64,000 bases of DNA from Paenibacillus oenotherae (GTDB lineage: Bacteria; Bacillota; Bacilli; Paenibacillales; Paenibacillaceae): contig NZ_JAHZIJ010000012.1 of assembly GCF_019443105.1 (NCBI RefSeq), positions 62,001 to 126,000 of the forward strand, read 5' to 3'. The notes under the pieces were generated by a model, which was given only the letters and a program-made list of their open reading frames with translations, ran no database searches and had not been told where the DNA came from. This document shows positions 31,007 to 38,934 of this stretch, piece after piece. Position 1 is the first letter of the stretch; the number at the start of each line of letters is the position of its first letter. Both the position numbers and the translations under genes were made by a program.

Positions 31007-31990
31007 ATGAAATTTGACATTGTAGCTCTTGGTGAATTGTTAATTGATTTTACTCCAAAGACTGTGCCGGGCGAGGATGAGACCTATTTCCAGAAAAATG
31101 CTGGCGGCGCTCCGGCCAATGTTCTGGCAGCTCTGGCGAGACAAGGGAAAAGGACCGCCTTTATCGGCAAGGTGGGAGCGGATTCCTTCGGCTCCTTCCT
31201 GGCGTCTGTATTGGAAGACAGCGGTGTGTCCACATCTGGCCTTGTATATTCCGATACTGCAAGCACAACGCTGGCGTTTGTTGAATTGAACAGCGACGGT
31301 GATCGCAGCTTCACGTTCTATCGGAAGCCGGGCGCCGATATGATGCTGGAACAAAGCGAAGTCAACCTGGACATCATTGCGAATGCGGCGATCTTCCACT
31401 TTGGCTCGCTCTCCATGACGCATGAACCGGCTCGTTCGGCAACCTTTGCCGCACTGGCGCATGCCAAGGAGCAGGGCAAGCTGATTTCCTACGATCCCAA
31501 TCTGCGTCTGCCGCTTTGGCCGGACGAAGCGACGGCCTGCACGCAAATTCTCGCAGCGATGCCATATGCAGATGTAGTGAAGGTATCGGAAGAGGAGCTT
31601 CTCTTCCTGACCGGCTCACAGGATCTGGCAACCGGTGCGAAGCAATTGAAGGAGCGGTTCGGCTTGTCTCTCTTGTGTGTAACGTTAGGCGAGAAGGGCT
31701 GCTATTACCAGGCGGGCGCATATACCGGACACGTCCCGGCATTTTCTGTCCAAGCCATCGATACAACGGGAGCCGGAGATGCATTCATGGGTGGTCTGCT
31801 GAGCAGGCTGCTGGATTACGGAGCGCGGCCGTCTGGGCTGAGTGATCAGGAGCTTCAAGACATTATCCGCCACGGTACAGCTTCAGGCTCACTCGCCACA
31901 ACCAAACGCGGAGGCATACCCGCCATGCCGAGCAAGGCAGAGGTCGCTGCGCTGCTCGTGAACAGCGGTCAATCTGATGGCAGCACATGA
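31007..31990 (+). CDS. PfkB family sugar kinase, probable fructokinase
   Basis: The 327-residue kinase shows DIVALGELLIDFTP, GGAPANVLAALARQG and TTGAGDAFMGGLLSRL, the signatures of bacterial PfkB-type fructokinases. It would form fructose-6-phosphate from fructose released by the two GH32 enzymes. There are 107 bases between it and the GH32 gene; a TATAAT at 30979-30984 without a good -35 box could add a separate start. The ribosome site is poor (GGGGTG). Confidence 0.9.
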   Translation: MKFDIVALGELLIDFTPKTVPGEDETYFQKNAGGAPANVLAALARQGKRTAFIGKVGADSFGSFLASVLEDSGVSTSGLVYSDTASTTLAFVELNSDGDRSFTFYRKPGADMMLEQSEVNLDIIANAAIFHFGSLSMTHEPARSATFAALAHAKEQGKLISYDPNLRLPLWPDEATACTQILAAMPYADVVKVSEEELLFLTGSQDLATGAKQLKERFGLSLLCVTLGEKGCYYQAGAYTGHVPAFSVQAIDTTGAGDAFMGGLLSRLLDYGARPSGLSDQELQDIIRHGTASGSLATTKRGGIPAMPSKAEVAALLVNSGQSDGST

Positions 31991-32069
31991 AAACTTCATA
32001 GCCATGCACGGAATAGACGTTTCTCCTATATAGTGTACGAGAACATGACAAAGGAGAAATCGAAACGAA

Positions 32070-32675
32070 ATGTATGGTTATTCCCCGACTTACTACTATT
32101 GCGTTCACAGAAATATCCCATCGATGGCATGGCCTCTGTCCAAAGTGATGTTGAATCAGAAGCTGCGGGCCTTGTGGGAGCAGCATATCTACTGGACCAG
32201 GCTGACAGTGAATGCTATCGTTGGCGGTCAACCGGATGAAAAGGAGACGACGGAAAGGCTGCTGCGGAATGCAACTGATTTCGCGGAGGCGCTGACACCT
32301 TTCTACGGCCCGGCTATTGCCGCCAGGTTCGGTGAATTGCTCCGGGAGCATCTTACGATAGCAGCCGAGCTTGTCAAGGCGCTGCTTGCCGGCAATACTG
32401 CTGCTGCCGAGGATGCCCAGAAGCGTTGGTTTGCCAATGCTGATGCGATCGCCGAATTTCTGAGCCGAATTAATCCTTATTGGTCTCAAACGGAATGGAA
32501 GAACATGCTCTATGACCATCTAAGGCTTCTCAGCATTGAAGTCACCTCCCGTATTGCTGGCAACTATAAGGAAAATATCGCGATAAATGACCAAATCGAG
32601 CCACAGGCGCTCATGATGGCCGACGTGATGACGAATGGAATCGTCCAGCAGTTTCCGGCGGCCTTTACCCGATAA
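32070..32675 (+). CDS. Conserved protein of unknown function, mostly helical
   Basis: The 201-residue protein has no signal peptide or membrane helix and is rich in predicted helices (RALWEQHIYWTRL, ARFGELLREHLTIAAELVKALLAG). Similar small proteins occur widely in Bacillus and Paenibacillus and are sometimes mislabelled acetylglutamate kinase; nothing here resembles a kinase (from memory, not searched). A possible ribosome site AAGGAG lies 13 bases before the ATG, farther than usual. A very strong terminator follows at once, so it is probably a single-gene transcript. Confidence 0.75.
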   Translation: MYGYSPTYYYCVHRNIPSMAWPLSKVMLNQKLRALWEQHIYWTRLTVNAIVGGQPDEKETTERLLRNATDFAEALTPFYGPAIAARFGELLREHLTIAAELVKALLAGNTAAAEDAQKRWFANADAIAEFLSRINPYWSQTEWKNMLYDHLRLLSIEVTSRIAGNYKENIAINDQIEPQALMMADVMTNGIVQQFPAAFTR

Positions 32676-32691
32676 TAGCGAGAGATGTGCC

Positions 32692-32740
32692 AAAACCAGC
32701 CCGACACGCTGCTTCCGTGTCATGGCTGGTTTTCTTTATT
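32692..32740 (+). terminator. Strong intrinsic terminator
   Basis: AAAACCAGCC pairs perfectly with GGCTGGTTTT, with an inner ACACG/CGTGT stem, followed by TTTTCTTTATT. It ends the 32070 gene. Confidence 0.92.
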
Positions 32741-33055
32741 GCGGCGAATGGTTAACGCCATTCATTGTACACATGCCATATTGTTTAGCTCTCAGCTGGA
32801 AGAGAGGACAGAGCTGTCAGAAGCCTCGCATCGACATGCGCTGTGGCGCCGTGCTGAATGAACAGAAGCATTCAGCCCCGTCTTTAGTGCGGGTTTTGGC
32901 TGCTTTTCTTTGTCATCAGTACAGACTCATAGGTTCAGGGAGAACGCTGCATGGCTGTACAGCCTCAATGAGGCTTTATTTGTGCTACAATAAGAGAGCA
33001 TCGCAGATTTGGAATCTGGTAGATAGCTTGAAGAATAGTTTGTGGAGGATATAAA
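32741..33055 (+). other. Gene-free stretch before the YolD-like gene
   Basis: No credible reading frame is present. A weaker hairpin at 32877-32908 (CAGCC-CCG against CGG-GGCTG with an internal loop) is followed by CTTTTCTTTG and may be a second terminator. GGAGGA at 33043 serves the gene at 33056. Confidence 0.5.
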
Positions 33056-33307
33056 GTGGCAAAAGGCAAAGTACCAAAGAGACCTACAAGAGATGAATTC
33101 GTTCTGGAGGAGATCGGCAATCAACTGTCCGAAGCGAAGATGGAGAACTCGGAAATTGTATTGACCGTCTGGGGCTTGGAAGAACAGGTTAGAGGAATGA
33201 TTGCGGCAATGGATCCGCGAACCTCCAAGGTGCATATTGAGCTTGACGGGGTAACGACGAAGGTTCCATTTATGGATATTATGAAGGTGGAATACCCGAG
33301 ATATTAG
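33056..33307 (+). CDS. YolD-like family protein
   Basis: The 83-residue protein matches the YolD-like family: a basic start, then RDEFVLEEIGNQLSEA, a short beta-rich middle, and an ending that includes IMKVEYP. Family members are often encoded beside Y-family DNA polymerases, but no such gene is here. The start is GTG, with GGAGGAT about nine bases upstream. Its role is not established. Confidence 0.82.
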   Translation: MAKGKVPKRPTRDEFVLEEIGNQLSEAKMENSEIVLTVWGLEEQVRGMIAAMDPRTSKVHIELDGVTTKVPFMDIMKVEYPRY

Positions 33308-33395
33308 TCGAGGTGCAGCGCCGGGGTCTACATACGCAACTGGCGAAGCATTCGGCCGCAGGAAGTACATATTCTTTTGTTGAGGTGACATTGGG

Positions 33396-34571
33396 ATGGC
33401 TTATGATTTTGACCGCATTTTGGATCGGAGAAACACGCATTCATACAAATGGGACCAGTCGGAGCGTTTGTTCGGCAGCGAGGATATTTTGCCGCTGTGG
33501 GTAGCCGACATGGATTTTGAAAGTCCGCCTGCCGTCCGGGAAGCACTGGTTCAGCGGGCCTCGCAGGGCAGCTACGGATACACGATTCGCACGGAGGGCT
33601 ATGTGAACGCGATTACCGGCTGGTTCGCCAGAAGACATGGCTGGGTCATCGACCCCAAATGGCTGACCGATACGCCGGGCATCGTGCCCGCGCTGAGTCT
33701 TGCCGTCGAGCTGTTCAGCGAGCCGGGCGGAGGAGTCATCCTTCAATCGCCGGTCTACTACCCGTTCTATGACGTTATCCGGATGAATGGCCGTGAAACG
33801 GCAATAAGCCCGCTTGTCATCAAGAATGGACGCTACGAGATGGACTATGCCCATTTGGAGCAGCTGATGCAGGGCGGAGCGAAGCTCATGCTGCTTTGCA
33901 GTCCTCATAACCCGGGCGGGCGCGTCTGGGAGCGGGAGGAGCTGGAGCGGCTTGGCGAGCTGTGCGTGAAGTACGGCGTTATCGTCGTATCGGATGAAAT
34001 CCATTGTGATGTCGTGCTGGCTGGACATAAGCATATTCCGTTCGCCTCGCTGTCGGACGAGATCGCCGATCTGACGCTGACGACGCTTGCCCCGACGAAA
34101 ACCTTCAACCTGCCGGGTCTGCAATCGTCCTTTGTGGCGATCTCCAATGCGGAGCTGAAGCGCAAATTCGACTACCGTCTCAAGGCGCTGAGCTTGCATA
34201 TGATGCACTATTTCAACGTGGATGCCGTATCCGCCGCCTATAATGAAGGGGGAGAATGGCTCGATGAGATGCTCGTCTATCTCAAGGGCAATGTTGATTA
34301 CGCGATCGGCTACTTGAATGAGCATCTTCCCGAGGTTAAGCCGATGCGCCCGGACGGAACTTATCTGCTGTGGGTAGACTGCCGCGGCCTGGGGCTTGAT
34401 ATTGCCGGACTCAAGGAGCTTATGTTCCAGAGGGCCAAAGTTGCATTCAGCGAAGGCTCTGTATTCGGCCTAGAGGGACAAGGCTACCTGCGCATCAATC
34501 TCGCTTGCCCGCGCTCTATCGTGCAGGAAGCGCTGGAGAGATTTTGCCGGGCTGCGCAGGAACGCGCGTAG
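33396..34571 (+). CDS. MalY/PatB-type PLP-dependent cystathionine beta-lyase / aminotransferase
   Basis: The 391-residue fold type I PLP enzyme shows WVADMDFESPPAV, LLCSPHNPGGRVW, SDEIHCD and the PLP lysine K235 in LAPTKTFNLPGLQ (K233 in E. coli MalY). It would split cystathionine or cysteine conjugates to a thiol, pyruvate and ammonia; some family members instead act as aminotransferases or regulators. The ribosome site is TGAGGTGA. It stands alone, with a long gene-free stretch after it. Confidence 0.92.
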   Translation: MAYDFDRILDRRNTHSYKWDQSERLFGSEDILPLWVADMDFESPPAVREALVQRASQGSYGYTIRTEGYVNAITGWFARRHGWVIDPKWLTDTPGIVPALSLAVELFSEPGGGVILQSPVYYPFYDVIRMNGRETAISPLVIKNGRYEMDYAHLEQLMQGGAKLMLLCSPHNPGGRVWEREELERLGELCVKYGVIVVSDEIHCDVVLAGHKHIPFASLSDEIADLTLTTLAPTKTFNLPGLQSSFVAISNAELKRKFDYRLKALSLHMMHYFNVDAVSAAYNEGGEWLDEMLVYLKGNVDYAIGYLNEHLPEVKPMRPDGTYLLWVDCRGLGLDIAGLKELMFQRAKVAFSEGSVFGLEGQGYLRINLACPRSIVQEALERFCRAAQERA

Positions 34572-34938
34572 TTGTTAGTTGCGGCTGCTCAGCAGGGGAA
34601 GTGGATGCTGAAGTGGAAGCGGGATGGAAGTTGAAATAGAGAATGGAATGGCGAACATTGCGCATCACACTGCCTGCGGATTCCGACAATAGCATTGCTC
34701 AGAGCAACTATGGTGCACAACAAAAATCTCGAATATGGGATGCTTGCTTCTTACTCTGTACGGTGACGGGGAGCGGCATCTGCAAGGGGGCCCGGCGTAT
34801 GGAACGCGGGGCCTTCTTCGTGCAGGGGAGGTTCTTTTTCCGTAATGATGGAATCTCGCGTTCAAAATAGGCCCGCAATGCAGCGGTGGTACATTTCTCA
34901 GAGGGCTGCGCGGCTCACGCGAATGTCATGTCTGAATT

Positions 34939-34961
34939 CCTGCGAAAGCGCAGGCTTTTTT
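34939..34961 (+). terminator. Terminator-like hairpin
   Basis: CCTGCG pairs with CGCAGG over AAAG, followed by CTTTTTT. The left arm with its flank is an inverted copy of the dispersed TTTCGCAGGAATTC motif, so the repeat itself makes the hairpin. Confidence 0.6.
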
Positions 34962-35044
34962 GCCGGAAGTCGGGTATTTGGAGCAAAAGCATGCGATTAA
35001 GCAGGCATTTCAGCTATTCCTTCATCAATAGGGACTATATTCAG

Positions 35045-35073
35045 AAAAAGGATGCATTTTCGCAGGAATGTTC
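35045..35073 (+). repeat. Dispersed repeat motif, copy A
   Basis: AAAAAGGATGCATTTTCGC, then AGGAATG. It is followed 52 bases later by copy B at 35097, in the same orientation. A looser copy begins near 34984. Confidence 0.6.
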
Positions 35074-35096
35074 TCAATGAGTCGAACTATGAAGCG

Positions 35097-35123
35097 AAAA
35101 AGATGCACAATCGCAGGAATTCC
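35097..35123 (+). repeat. Dispersed repeat motif, copy B
   Basis: AAAAAGATGCACAATCGC, then AGGAATTCC. The 24-bp tandem array begins at its 3' end and shares the ATCGCAGG core, so the array may have grown out of this copy. Confidence 0.6.
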
Positions 35124-35607
35124 GCGCATCGCAGGCGCACCGCCGCCACGGATTGCGGGCGCATCGCCGCCGCGCATCGCAGGCGCAACGCAGCCGCGGA
35201 CTGCAGTCGCATCGCAGCCGCGCACCGCAGTCGCATCGCAGCCGCGAATAGCAGATGCACCGCAGCCGCGGATTGCGGGTGCACCGCAGCCGTGAATAGC
35301 AGTCGCATCGCCGCCGCGGATTGCGGGCGTACCGCCGCCGCGGGTAACAGGCGCATCGCCGCCGCGGATTGCAGGCGCACCGCAGCCGTAAATAGCAGGC
35401 GCATCGCCGCCGCGGGTAACAGTCGCATCGCCGCCGCGGATTGCAGGCGCACCGCAGCCGTGAATAGCAGTCGCATCGCCGCCGCGGATTGCGGGCGTAC
35501 CGCCGCCGCGGGTAACAGGCGCACCGCAGCCGCGAATAGCAGGTGCACCGTAGCCGCGGATTGCAGGTGCATCGCCGCCGCGGATTGCGGGCGTACCGCC
35601 GCCGCAT
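35113..35607 (+). repeat. Tandem array of about twenty 24-bp units
   Basis: The region is made of head-to-tail units of exactly 24 bases. A frequent form is GCGGATTGCGGGCGCATCGC followed by CGCC. Units differ at a few positions and form higher-order groups: the set with GTGAATAGC, GCGGATTGC and GCGGGTAAC occurs twice in the same order. Because 24 is divisible by three, several frames are open on both strands (for example an 8-residue repeat PPRIAGAS-like on +, RLRCACNP-like on -), but none has a ribosome site or recognisable flanks. There are no spacers, so it is not a CRISPR array. Confidence 0.85.
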
Positions 35608-35739
35608 CGATCGGCTGGGCGTGGTGGTCATTAGCTCATACGCAATGTTCGATGCGGAGACGGATTGGGAGCGGCTGCGGCTGGCTCACAAACCTGCTAA
35701 TAGGCATGCTTTTCCACTGGATTTCGGTAATTTTGAAGA

Positions 35740-35765
35740 AAAGCCTGCGAGGAAGCAGGCTTTTT
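35740..35765 (+). terminator. Terminator-like hairpin
   Basis: AAAGCCTGC pairs with GCAGGCTTT over a 6-base loop, ending in TTTTT. No gene upstream needs it; it may end a transcript that covers the repeat array. Confidence 0.65.
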
Positions 35766-35799
35766 GACCATTTTATCCCGAAATGAACTTGTACCGGCC

Positions 35800-35826
35800 A
35801 AAAGGATACATATTCGCAGGCATGTT
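35800..35826 (+). repeat. Dispersed repeat motif, copy C
   Basis: AAAAGGATACATATTCGC, then AGGCATGTT. It is followed 49-50 bases later by copy D. Confidence 0.55.
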
Positions 35827-35848
35827 AATCATCGGGCCAAAATACGGT

Positions 35849-35878
35849 AAAAAAGATGCGCGAACGCAGCAATTTCGG
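35849..35878 (+). repeat. Dispersed repeat motif, copy D
   Basis: AAAAAAGATGCGCGAACGC, then AGCAATTTCGG. This is the most diverged copy; its spacing from copy C matches the other pairs. Confidence 0.45.
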
Positions 35879-35890
35879 CAACCTGCTTGT

Positions 35891-35938
35891 CTGTCGTTCG
35901 CTCCCGCTGTCGTTCGCTCCCGCTGTCGTCCGCCCCCA
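35891..35938 (+). repeat. Three 16-bp tandem units
   Basis: CTGTCGTTCGCTCCCG occurs twice in tandem (35891, 35907), then a third unit with three changes (35923). Confidence 0.75.
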
Positions 35939-35943
35939 CTGTG

Positions 35944-35977
35944 CCCTGATTGCGAATCCATACATTCGCGATCAGGG
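35944..35977. repeat. 14-bp stem-loop
   Basis: CCCTGATTGCGAAT pairs with ATTCGCGATCAGGG (one G-U pair) over a 6-base loop. No T-run follows on either strand, so it is not a typical terminator. Confidence 0.6.
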
Positions 35978-36051
35978 AGTTGCACGCCACACGCTATAGC
36001 GCCAAAAGGCTTTCGCGCTGACGCTCTAAACAAGAAAACATATAATTCTTA

Positions 36052-36081
36052 TTGACATACTAGGGTAAACGATATACCCTA
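36052..36081 (+). promoter_or_regulatory. Promoter with overlapping operator before the nitroreductase gene
   Basis: TTGACA lies at 36052-36057, with a weak -10 (TATACC or TACCCT) at 36073-36080. Within and after the spacer is a perfect inverted repeat, TAGGGTA (36061-36067) and TACCCTA (36075-36081), seven bases apart. A dimeric regulator bound there would cover the -10 region. Confidence 0.55.
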
Positions 36082-36145
36082 TACGTAAGCAGCTGCCAAT
36101 TGGCCGCAGCAGCAGCAAACCGAATAATGAGCTACCGTATCAACG

Positions 36146-36186
36146 GAGGCAGTCTTCTTCACGGGAGAGTGCCTCTTTATTTTTTC
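36146..36186 (+). terminator. Attenuator-like terminator in the nitroreductase leader
   Basis: GAGGCA pairs with TGCCTC and, after one mismatch, TCTTC pairs with GGAGA over a 6-base loop, followed by TTTATTTTTT. It lies between the promoter at 36052 and the start codon at 36208, so transcription must pass it to reach the gene. Alternatively it ends a small RNA of about 100 bases. Confidence 0.7.
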
Positions 36187-36207
36187 AGCAGAGGAGAGTA
36201 CAAACTT

Positions 36208-36843
36208 ATGACACAAACCGTTCACAACCCCGGCACCAGTCCGGAAGGCCTGCAGTACGATGCCGAGGCAAGCAGGGAGAGACAGCCTGAGTATCCTGTT
36301 CATCCGCTGTTCTTGAACCGCTGGTCTCCTCGCTCTTATTCACCGGATAAGATACTAAGCGACGAGGTTCTATACACTGTATTAGAAGCGGCAAGATGGG
36401 CGCCGTCCGGGGGCAATCAGCAGCCTTGGCGTTTCTATATTGCCCGGTCGCCAGAGGAGCGCGAGTTGTTCCAGCGGTTCATTCGACCGCGCAACCAGTT
36501 ATGGACTGTGAATGCGCCAGTCCTTATTCTGATCGGATCGGTTACGGTAAGAGAAAGCGGCGAGCCGCTTAACACACATGCCTTCGACACGGGAGCGGCT
36601 TGGGCATCCATCGCATTCCAGGCCAATCTTCTTGGCCTGTCTACAAGAGCGGTGGGCGGATTTGATCAAGCTGCTGCTCGTGAACAGCTTGGAGTGCCGG
36701 AGGAGATCCAGCTCCATGCCGTTCTGGCGCTTGGCTACCGCGGAGACAAGCAGGCGCTTGACCCTGAGTTTCACGAGCAGGAGAAGCCCAACAGCAGACG
36801 GCCGCTGGAAGGCAGCATTATCCCTATTGTACGGAAGGATTGA
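36208..36843 (+). CDS. Nitroreductase family protein
   Basis: The 211-residue FMN-dependent oxidoreductase shows RWSPRSYSP near the start and the flavin-binding ARWAPSGGNQQPWRF motif. Later family elements are DTGAAWASIAFQANLLGLSTRAVGGFD and ALGYRGDK. The natural substrate (quinone, nitro compound or other electrophile) cannot be told. The frame is open from 36100, through the leader terminator, but the ATG at 36208 has GAGGAGAG before it and gives the family-like start. Expression is probably controlled by the operator at 36061 and the leader terminator. Confidence 0.92.
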   Translation: MTQTVHNPGTSPEGLQYDAEASRERQPEYPVHPLFLNRWSPRSYSPDKILSDEVLYTVLEAARWAPSGGNQQPWRFYIARSPEERELFQRFIRPRNQLWTVNAPVLILIGSVTVRESGEPLNTHAFDTGAAWASIAFQANLLGLSTRAVGGFDQAAAREQLGVPEEIQLHAVLALGYRGDKQALDPEFHEQEKPNSRRPLEGSIIPIVRKD

Positions 36844-36895
36844 CATCAGCTGCGATCGAAGTGAACCTGCTTCGTCTATCGACCCGTTTATACCG

Positions 36896-36931
36896 GAGAT
36901 GCGCTTCCAATACGGGGTGCGTCTCTTTTTT
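36896..36931 (+). terminator. Intrinsic terminator after the nitroreductase gene
   Basis: GAGATGCGC pairs with GTGCGTCTC (two G-U pairs) over a 12-base loop, followed by TTTTTT. Confidence 0.85.
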
Positions 36932-37179
36932 ATGTTCAAGGGCAGAAAACGCAGGATATCGACTATTTATGCTTATGCGAATACGCGCCGGACTGTCTCA
37001 AGGGTCGATGTGGTATTATAGGATCATTAGAGAATGACATCCCCGAGCGCGATCGGGGAGGCGGTCTCGCCATAGGTGCGGAGCGCTTTATCGTCATAGG
37101 TGCGGGGTACTTTATCGTAGAAATAGGAGAGGAGTGTACAGGACTCGTTGAATAAGCCATGCAGAGGAAGTGATGGTCT
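36932..37179 (+). other. Leader of the ABC exporter pair
   Basis: No gene is seen. A stem-loop CCCCGA/TCGGGG lies at 37041-37058, and two 24-bp tandem units (CATAGGTGCGG, variable, TTTATCGT) lie at 37071-37094 and 37095-37118. AGAGGAAGTGA at 37164 is the ribosome site of the next gene. Confidence 0.55.
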
Positions 37180-38934
37180 TTGAAGCCGCCACGGTTATTA
37201 GCTGATTTCTTTAGAGCGACCTGGTATATTTATTTATCCTCCATCTCGCTTCATGCTGTTGCAAGTATTGTGTATGTGTTTTTCCCCAAGGTGCTCGGTG
37301 ATTTCACGGATCGTCTGCAGGCGGGGCTGCTTACCGGGAATGATATTGTCCGTTATAGTCTGCTGCTGCTGGCCATTGGCGTCGGTCATGCGGCTATCGG
37401 CGGCTTCGGCCAGTATCTTGTCATGTATGTCGGCAGATTGTTCGAATTTCGGACGCGGCGCAAGCTGTTCGTCCATTTCACAGGGCTTAGCGAGCATTTT
37501 TATTCCAAGAACGGTGTAGGCAAGCTGCTCAGTTACTTCATGAACGATGTGACAAGTGTGCGCGAATCGATCTCGATGGGCGTGAATCAGACGGCAATGG
37601 CGACGATGCTGCTGCTGTCCTGTCTTGCAGCGATGGTGACGAGCGGAATACCGTTCTATCTCATTGCGGCCTCGGTCGGTCCGCTGTTTCTCATTCCATG
37701 GCTCGTCATAAAGTTCGGTCCTGCGATCCGCAGACGTTCGCTCCAGGTGCAGGATTCGCTTGGGACGATGACGGAGTCGGCGGAGGAGCAGTTCGGCGGC
37801 ATCCGCGTGACGAAGAAGTTCGCAGTCGAGTCTGTCATGATTGAACGTTTCGGCGCTACAGTTGACGCTATCCGGGACAATCAGCTGTCGCTCGTCCGGT
37901 TGTCATCCATCTTCCAGGCATTGATCCCGTTCCTCGGCTCGGCTTCACTTGTCATTGCGCTGGCCTTTGGCGGGTATTTGACAGTGACGGGCCATATTAC
38001 GCTGGGCAATTTCGTTGCCTTGACGTTATATATCCGGATGCTGATGAATCCGCTGCAGCAGATCGGCAATGTGATCAATACGATTCAGCGGTCGCGTGCA
38101 TCGCTGCAGCGGTTGAATGAGCTGCTGGAGAAGGAGCCCGATATCCGGGAAATCGAGGGGGCAAAAGAGATTCTGATGGACGAAGCCGGGATACGGTTCA
38201 AGGAGCTGACCTTTACGTATCCGGAGGCCTCCGCGCCATCCCTGCACAACATCAATATCGATATCGAGCCTGGCATGACGCTGGGGATCGTAGGGCGAAC
38301 CGGCAGCGGCAAGACGACACTAATGAAGCTGCTGCTGCGAACGTACAATCCGCCGGAGGGAACGGTCTTTGTCGGCGATACCGACATTCATGAGCAGAGC
38401 CTGGAGAGCCTGCGCGGCGGCATTGCTTACGTGCCGCAGGACGGCTTCCTGTTCAGTACGACCATTCGCGAAAATATCGCCTTTAGCCGCCGTGATGCCA
38501 ATGAGCGGGAAGTGGAGAACGCGGCCAGGCAGGCGCAGATCTACAATAATATTCTCGCATTTCCCCAGCAGTTCGAGACCAAGCTTGGGGAACGCGGTGT
38601 GACGCTATCCGGCGGCCAGCGCCAAAGAACGAGTCTGGCGCGCGGGCTGATCAAGGATGCTCCGGTCATGATTCTGGACGACAGCGTCAGCGCTGTAGAT
38701 GCGGTGACGGAGACGGAGATTCTGAATACGATTCAGGAGGAACGCAGAGGCAAGACGACGATCATTATCGCGCACCGGATTAGCGCCATCAAGCATGCGG
38801 ATCTTATTGTCGTGCTGGATGGCGGCCGGATTATTCAGCGCGGCACACATGAGGAGCTGCTGGAGCAGCACGGACTGTATGCTACGCTTTATGCGATTCA
38901 AGAGGAGGGGAGCGGGCATGCGGCAGGCCATTAA
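37180..38934 (+). CDS. ABC exporter half-transporter with degenerate catalytic site
   Basis: The 584-residue protein has six membrane helices (about 15-310) and an ABC ATPase domain (about 335-575). Walker A is GRTGSGKTT, the signature is LSGGQRQR and the H-loop is IIIAHR. After Walker B the catalytic Glu is replaced by Asp (MILDDSVS), typical of one half of heterodimeric multidrug exporters such as BmrC/BmrD and YheI/YheH. The start is TTG after AGAGGAAGTGA. The partner overlaps its 3' end by 17 bases. The exported substrate is unknown. Confidence 0.93.
   Translation: MKPPRLLADFFRATWYIYLSSISLHAVASIVYVFFPKVLGDFTDRLQAGLLTGNDIVRYSLLLLAIGVGHAAIGGFGQYLVMYVGRLFEFRTRRKLFVHFTGLSEHFYSKNGVGKLLSYFMNDVTSVRESISMGVNQTAMATMLLLSCLAAMVTSGIPFYLIAASVGPLFLIPWLVIKFGPAIRRRSLQVQDSLGTMTESAEEQFGGIRVTKKFAVESVMIERFGATVDAIRDNQLSLVRLSSIFQALIPFLGSASLVIALAFGGYLTVTGHITLGNFVALTLYIRMLMNPLQQIGNVINTIQRSRASLQRLNELLEKEPDIREIEGAKEILMDEAGIRFKELTFTYPEASAPSLHNINIDIEPGMTLGIVGRTGSGKTTLMKLLLRTYNPPEGTVFVGDTDIHEQSLESLRGGIAYVPQDGFLFSTTIRENIAFSRRDANEREVENAARQAQIYNNILAFPQQFETKLGERGVTLSGGQRQRTSLARGLIKDAPVMILDDSVSAVDAVTETEILNTIQEERRGKTTIIIAHRISAIKHADLIVVLDGGRIIQRGTHEELLEQHGLYATLYAIQEEGSGHAAGH

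Larger units (their letters stand above)
34572..35112 (+). other. Gene-free stretch with hairpins and dispersed motif copies
   Basis: No credible gene is present; the open frames have no ribosome site and no recognisable content. A GC-rich stem (GGCCC-GCGT against ACGC-GGGCC, one mismatch) lies at about 34789-34812. A hairpin with a T-run lies at 34939-34961. Copies of the dispersed motif ATGCA-N4-CGCAGG lie near 34984, 35045 and 35097. Confidence 0.6.
35608..36051 (+). other. Gene-free stretch with repeats and hairpins
   Basis: No credible gene is present. It contains a terminator-like hairpin (35740-35765), two dispersed-motif copies (35800, 35849), three 16-bp tandem units (35891-35938) and a 14-bp stem-loop (35944-35977). 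Confidence 0.6.

Noticed and set aside
31991-32069. Terminator after the fructokinase gene
   Set aside because: No stable stem with a T-run was found; the transcript may continue into the next gene or end without an intrinsic signal.
34862-34961. T-box leader (GGTGGTAC-like sequence followed by a terminator)
   Set aside because: The match to the T-box core is partial, no specifier or stem I elements are seen, and no amino-acid gene follows.
35113-35607. CRISPR array
   Set aside because: Units are directly head to tail at 24 bases with no unique spacers, and no cas genes are in the window.
35052-35786. Long repeat-protein genes in several frames on both strands
   Set aside because: Open frames follow from the 24-bp period. 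No ribosome site, no recognisable N or C terminus, and equally open competing frames.
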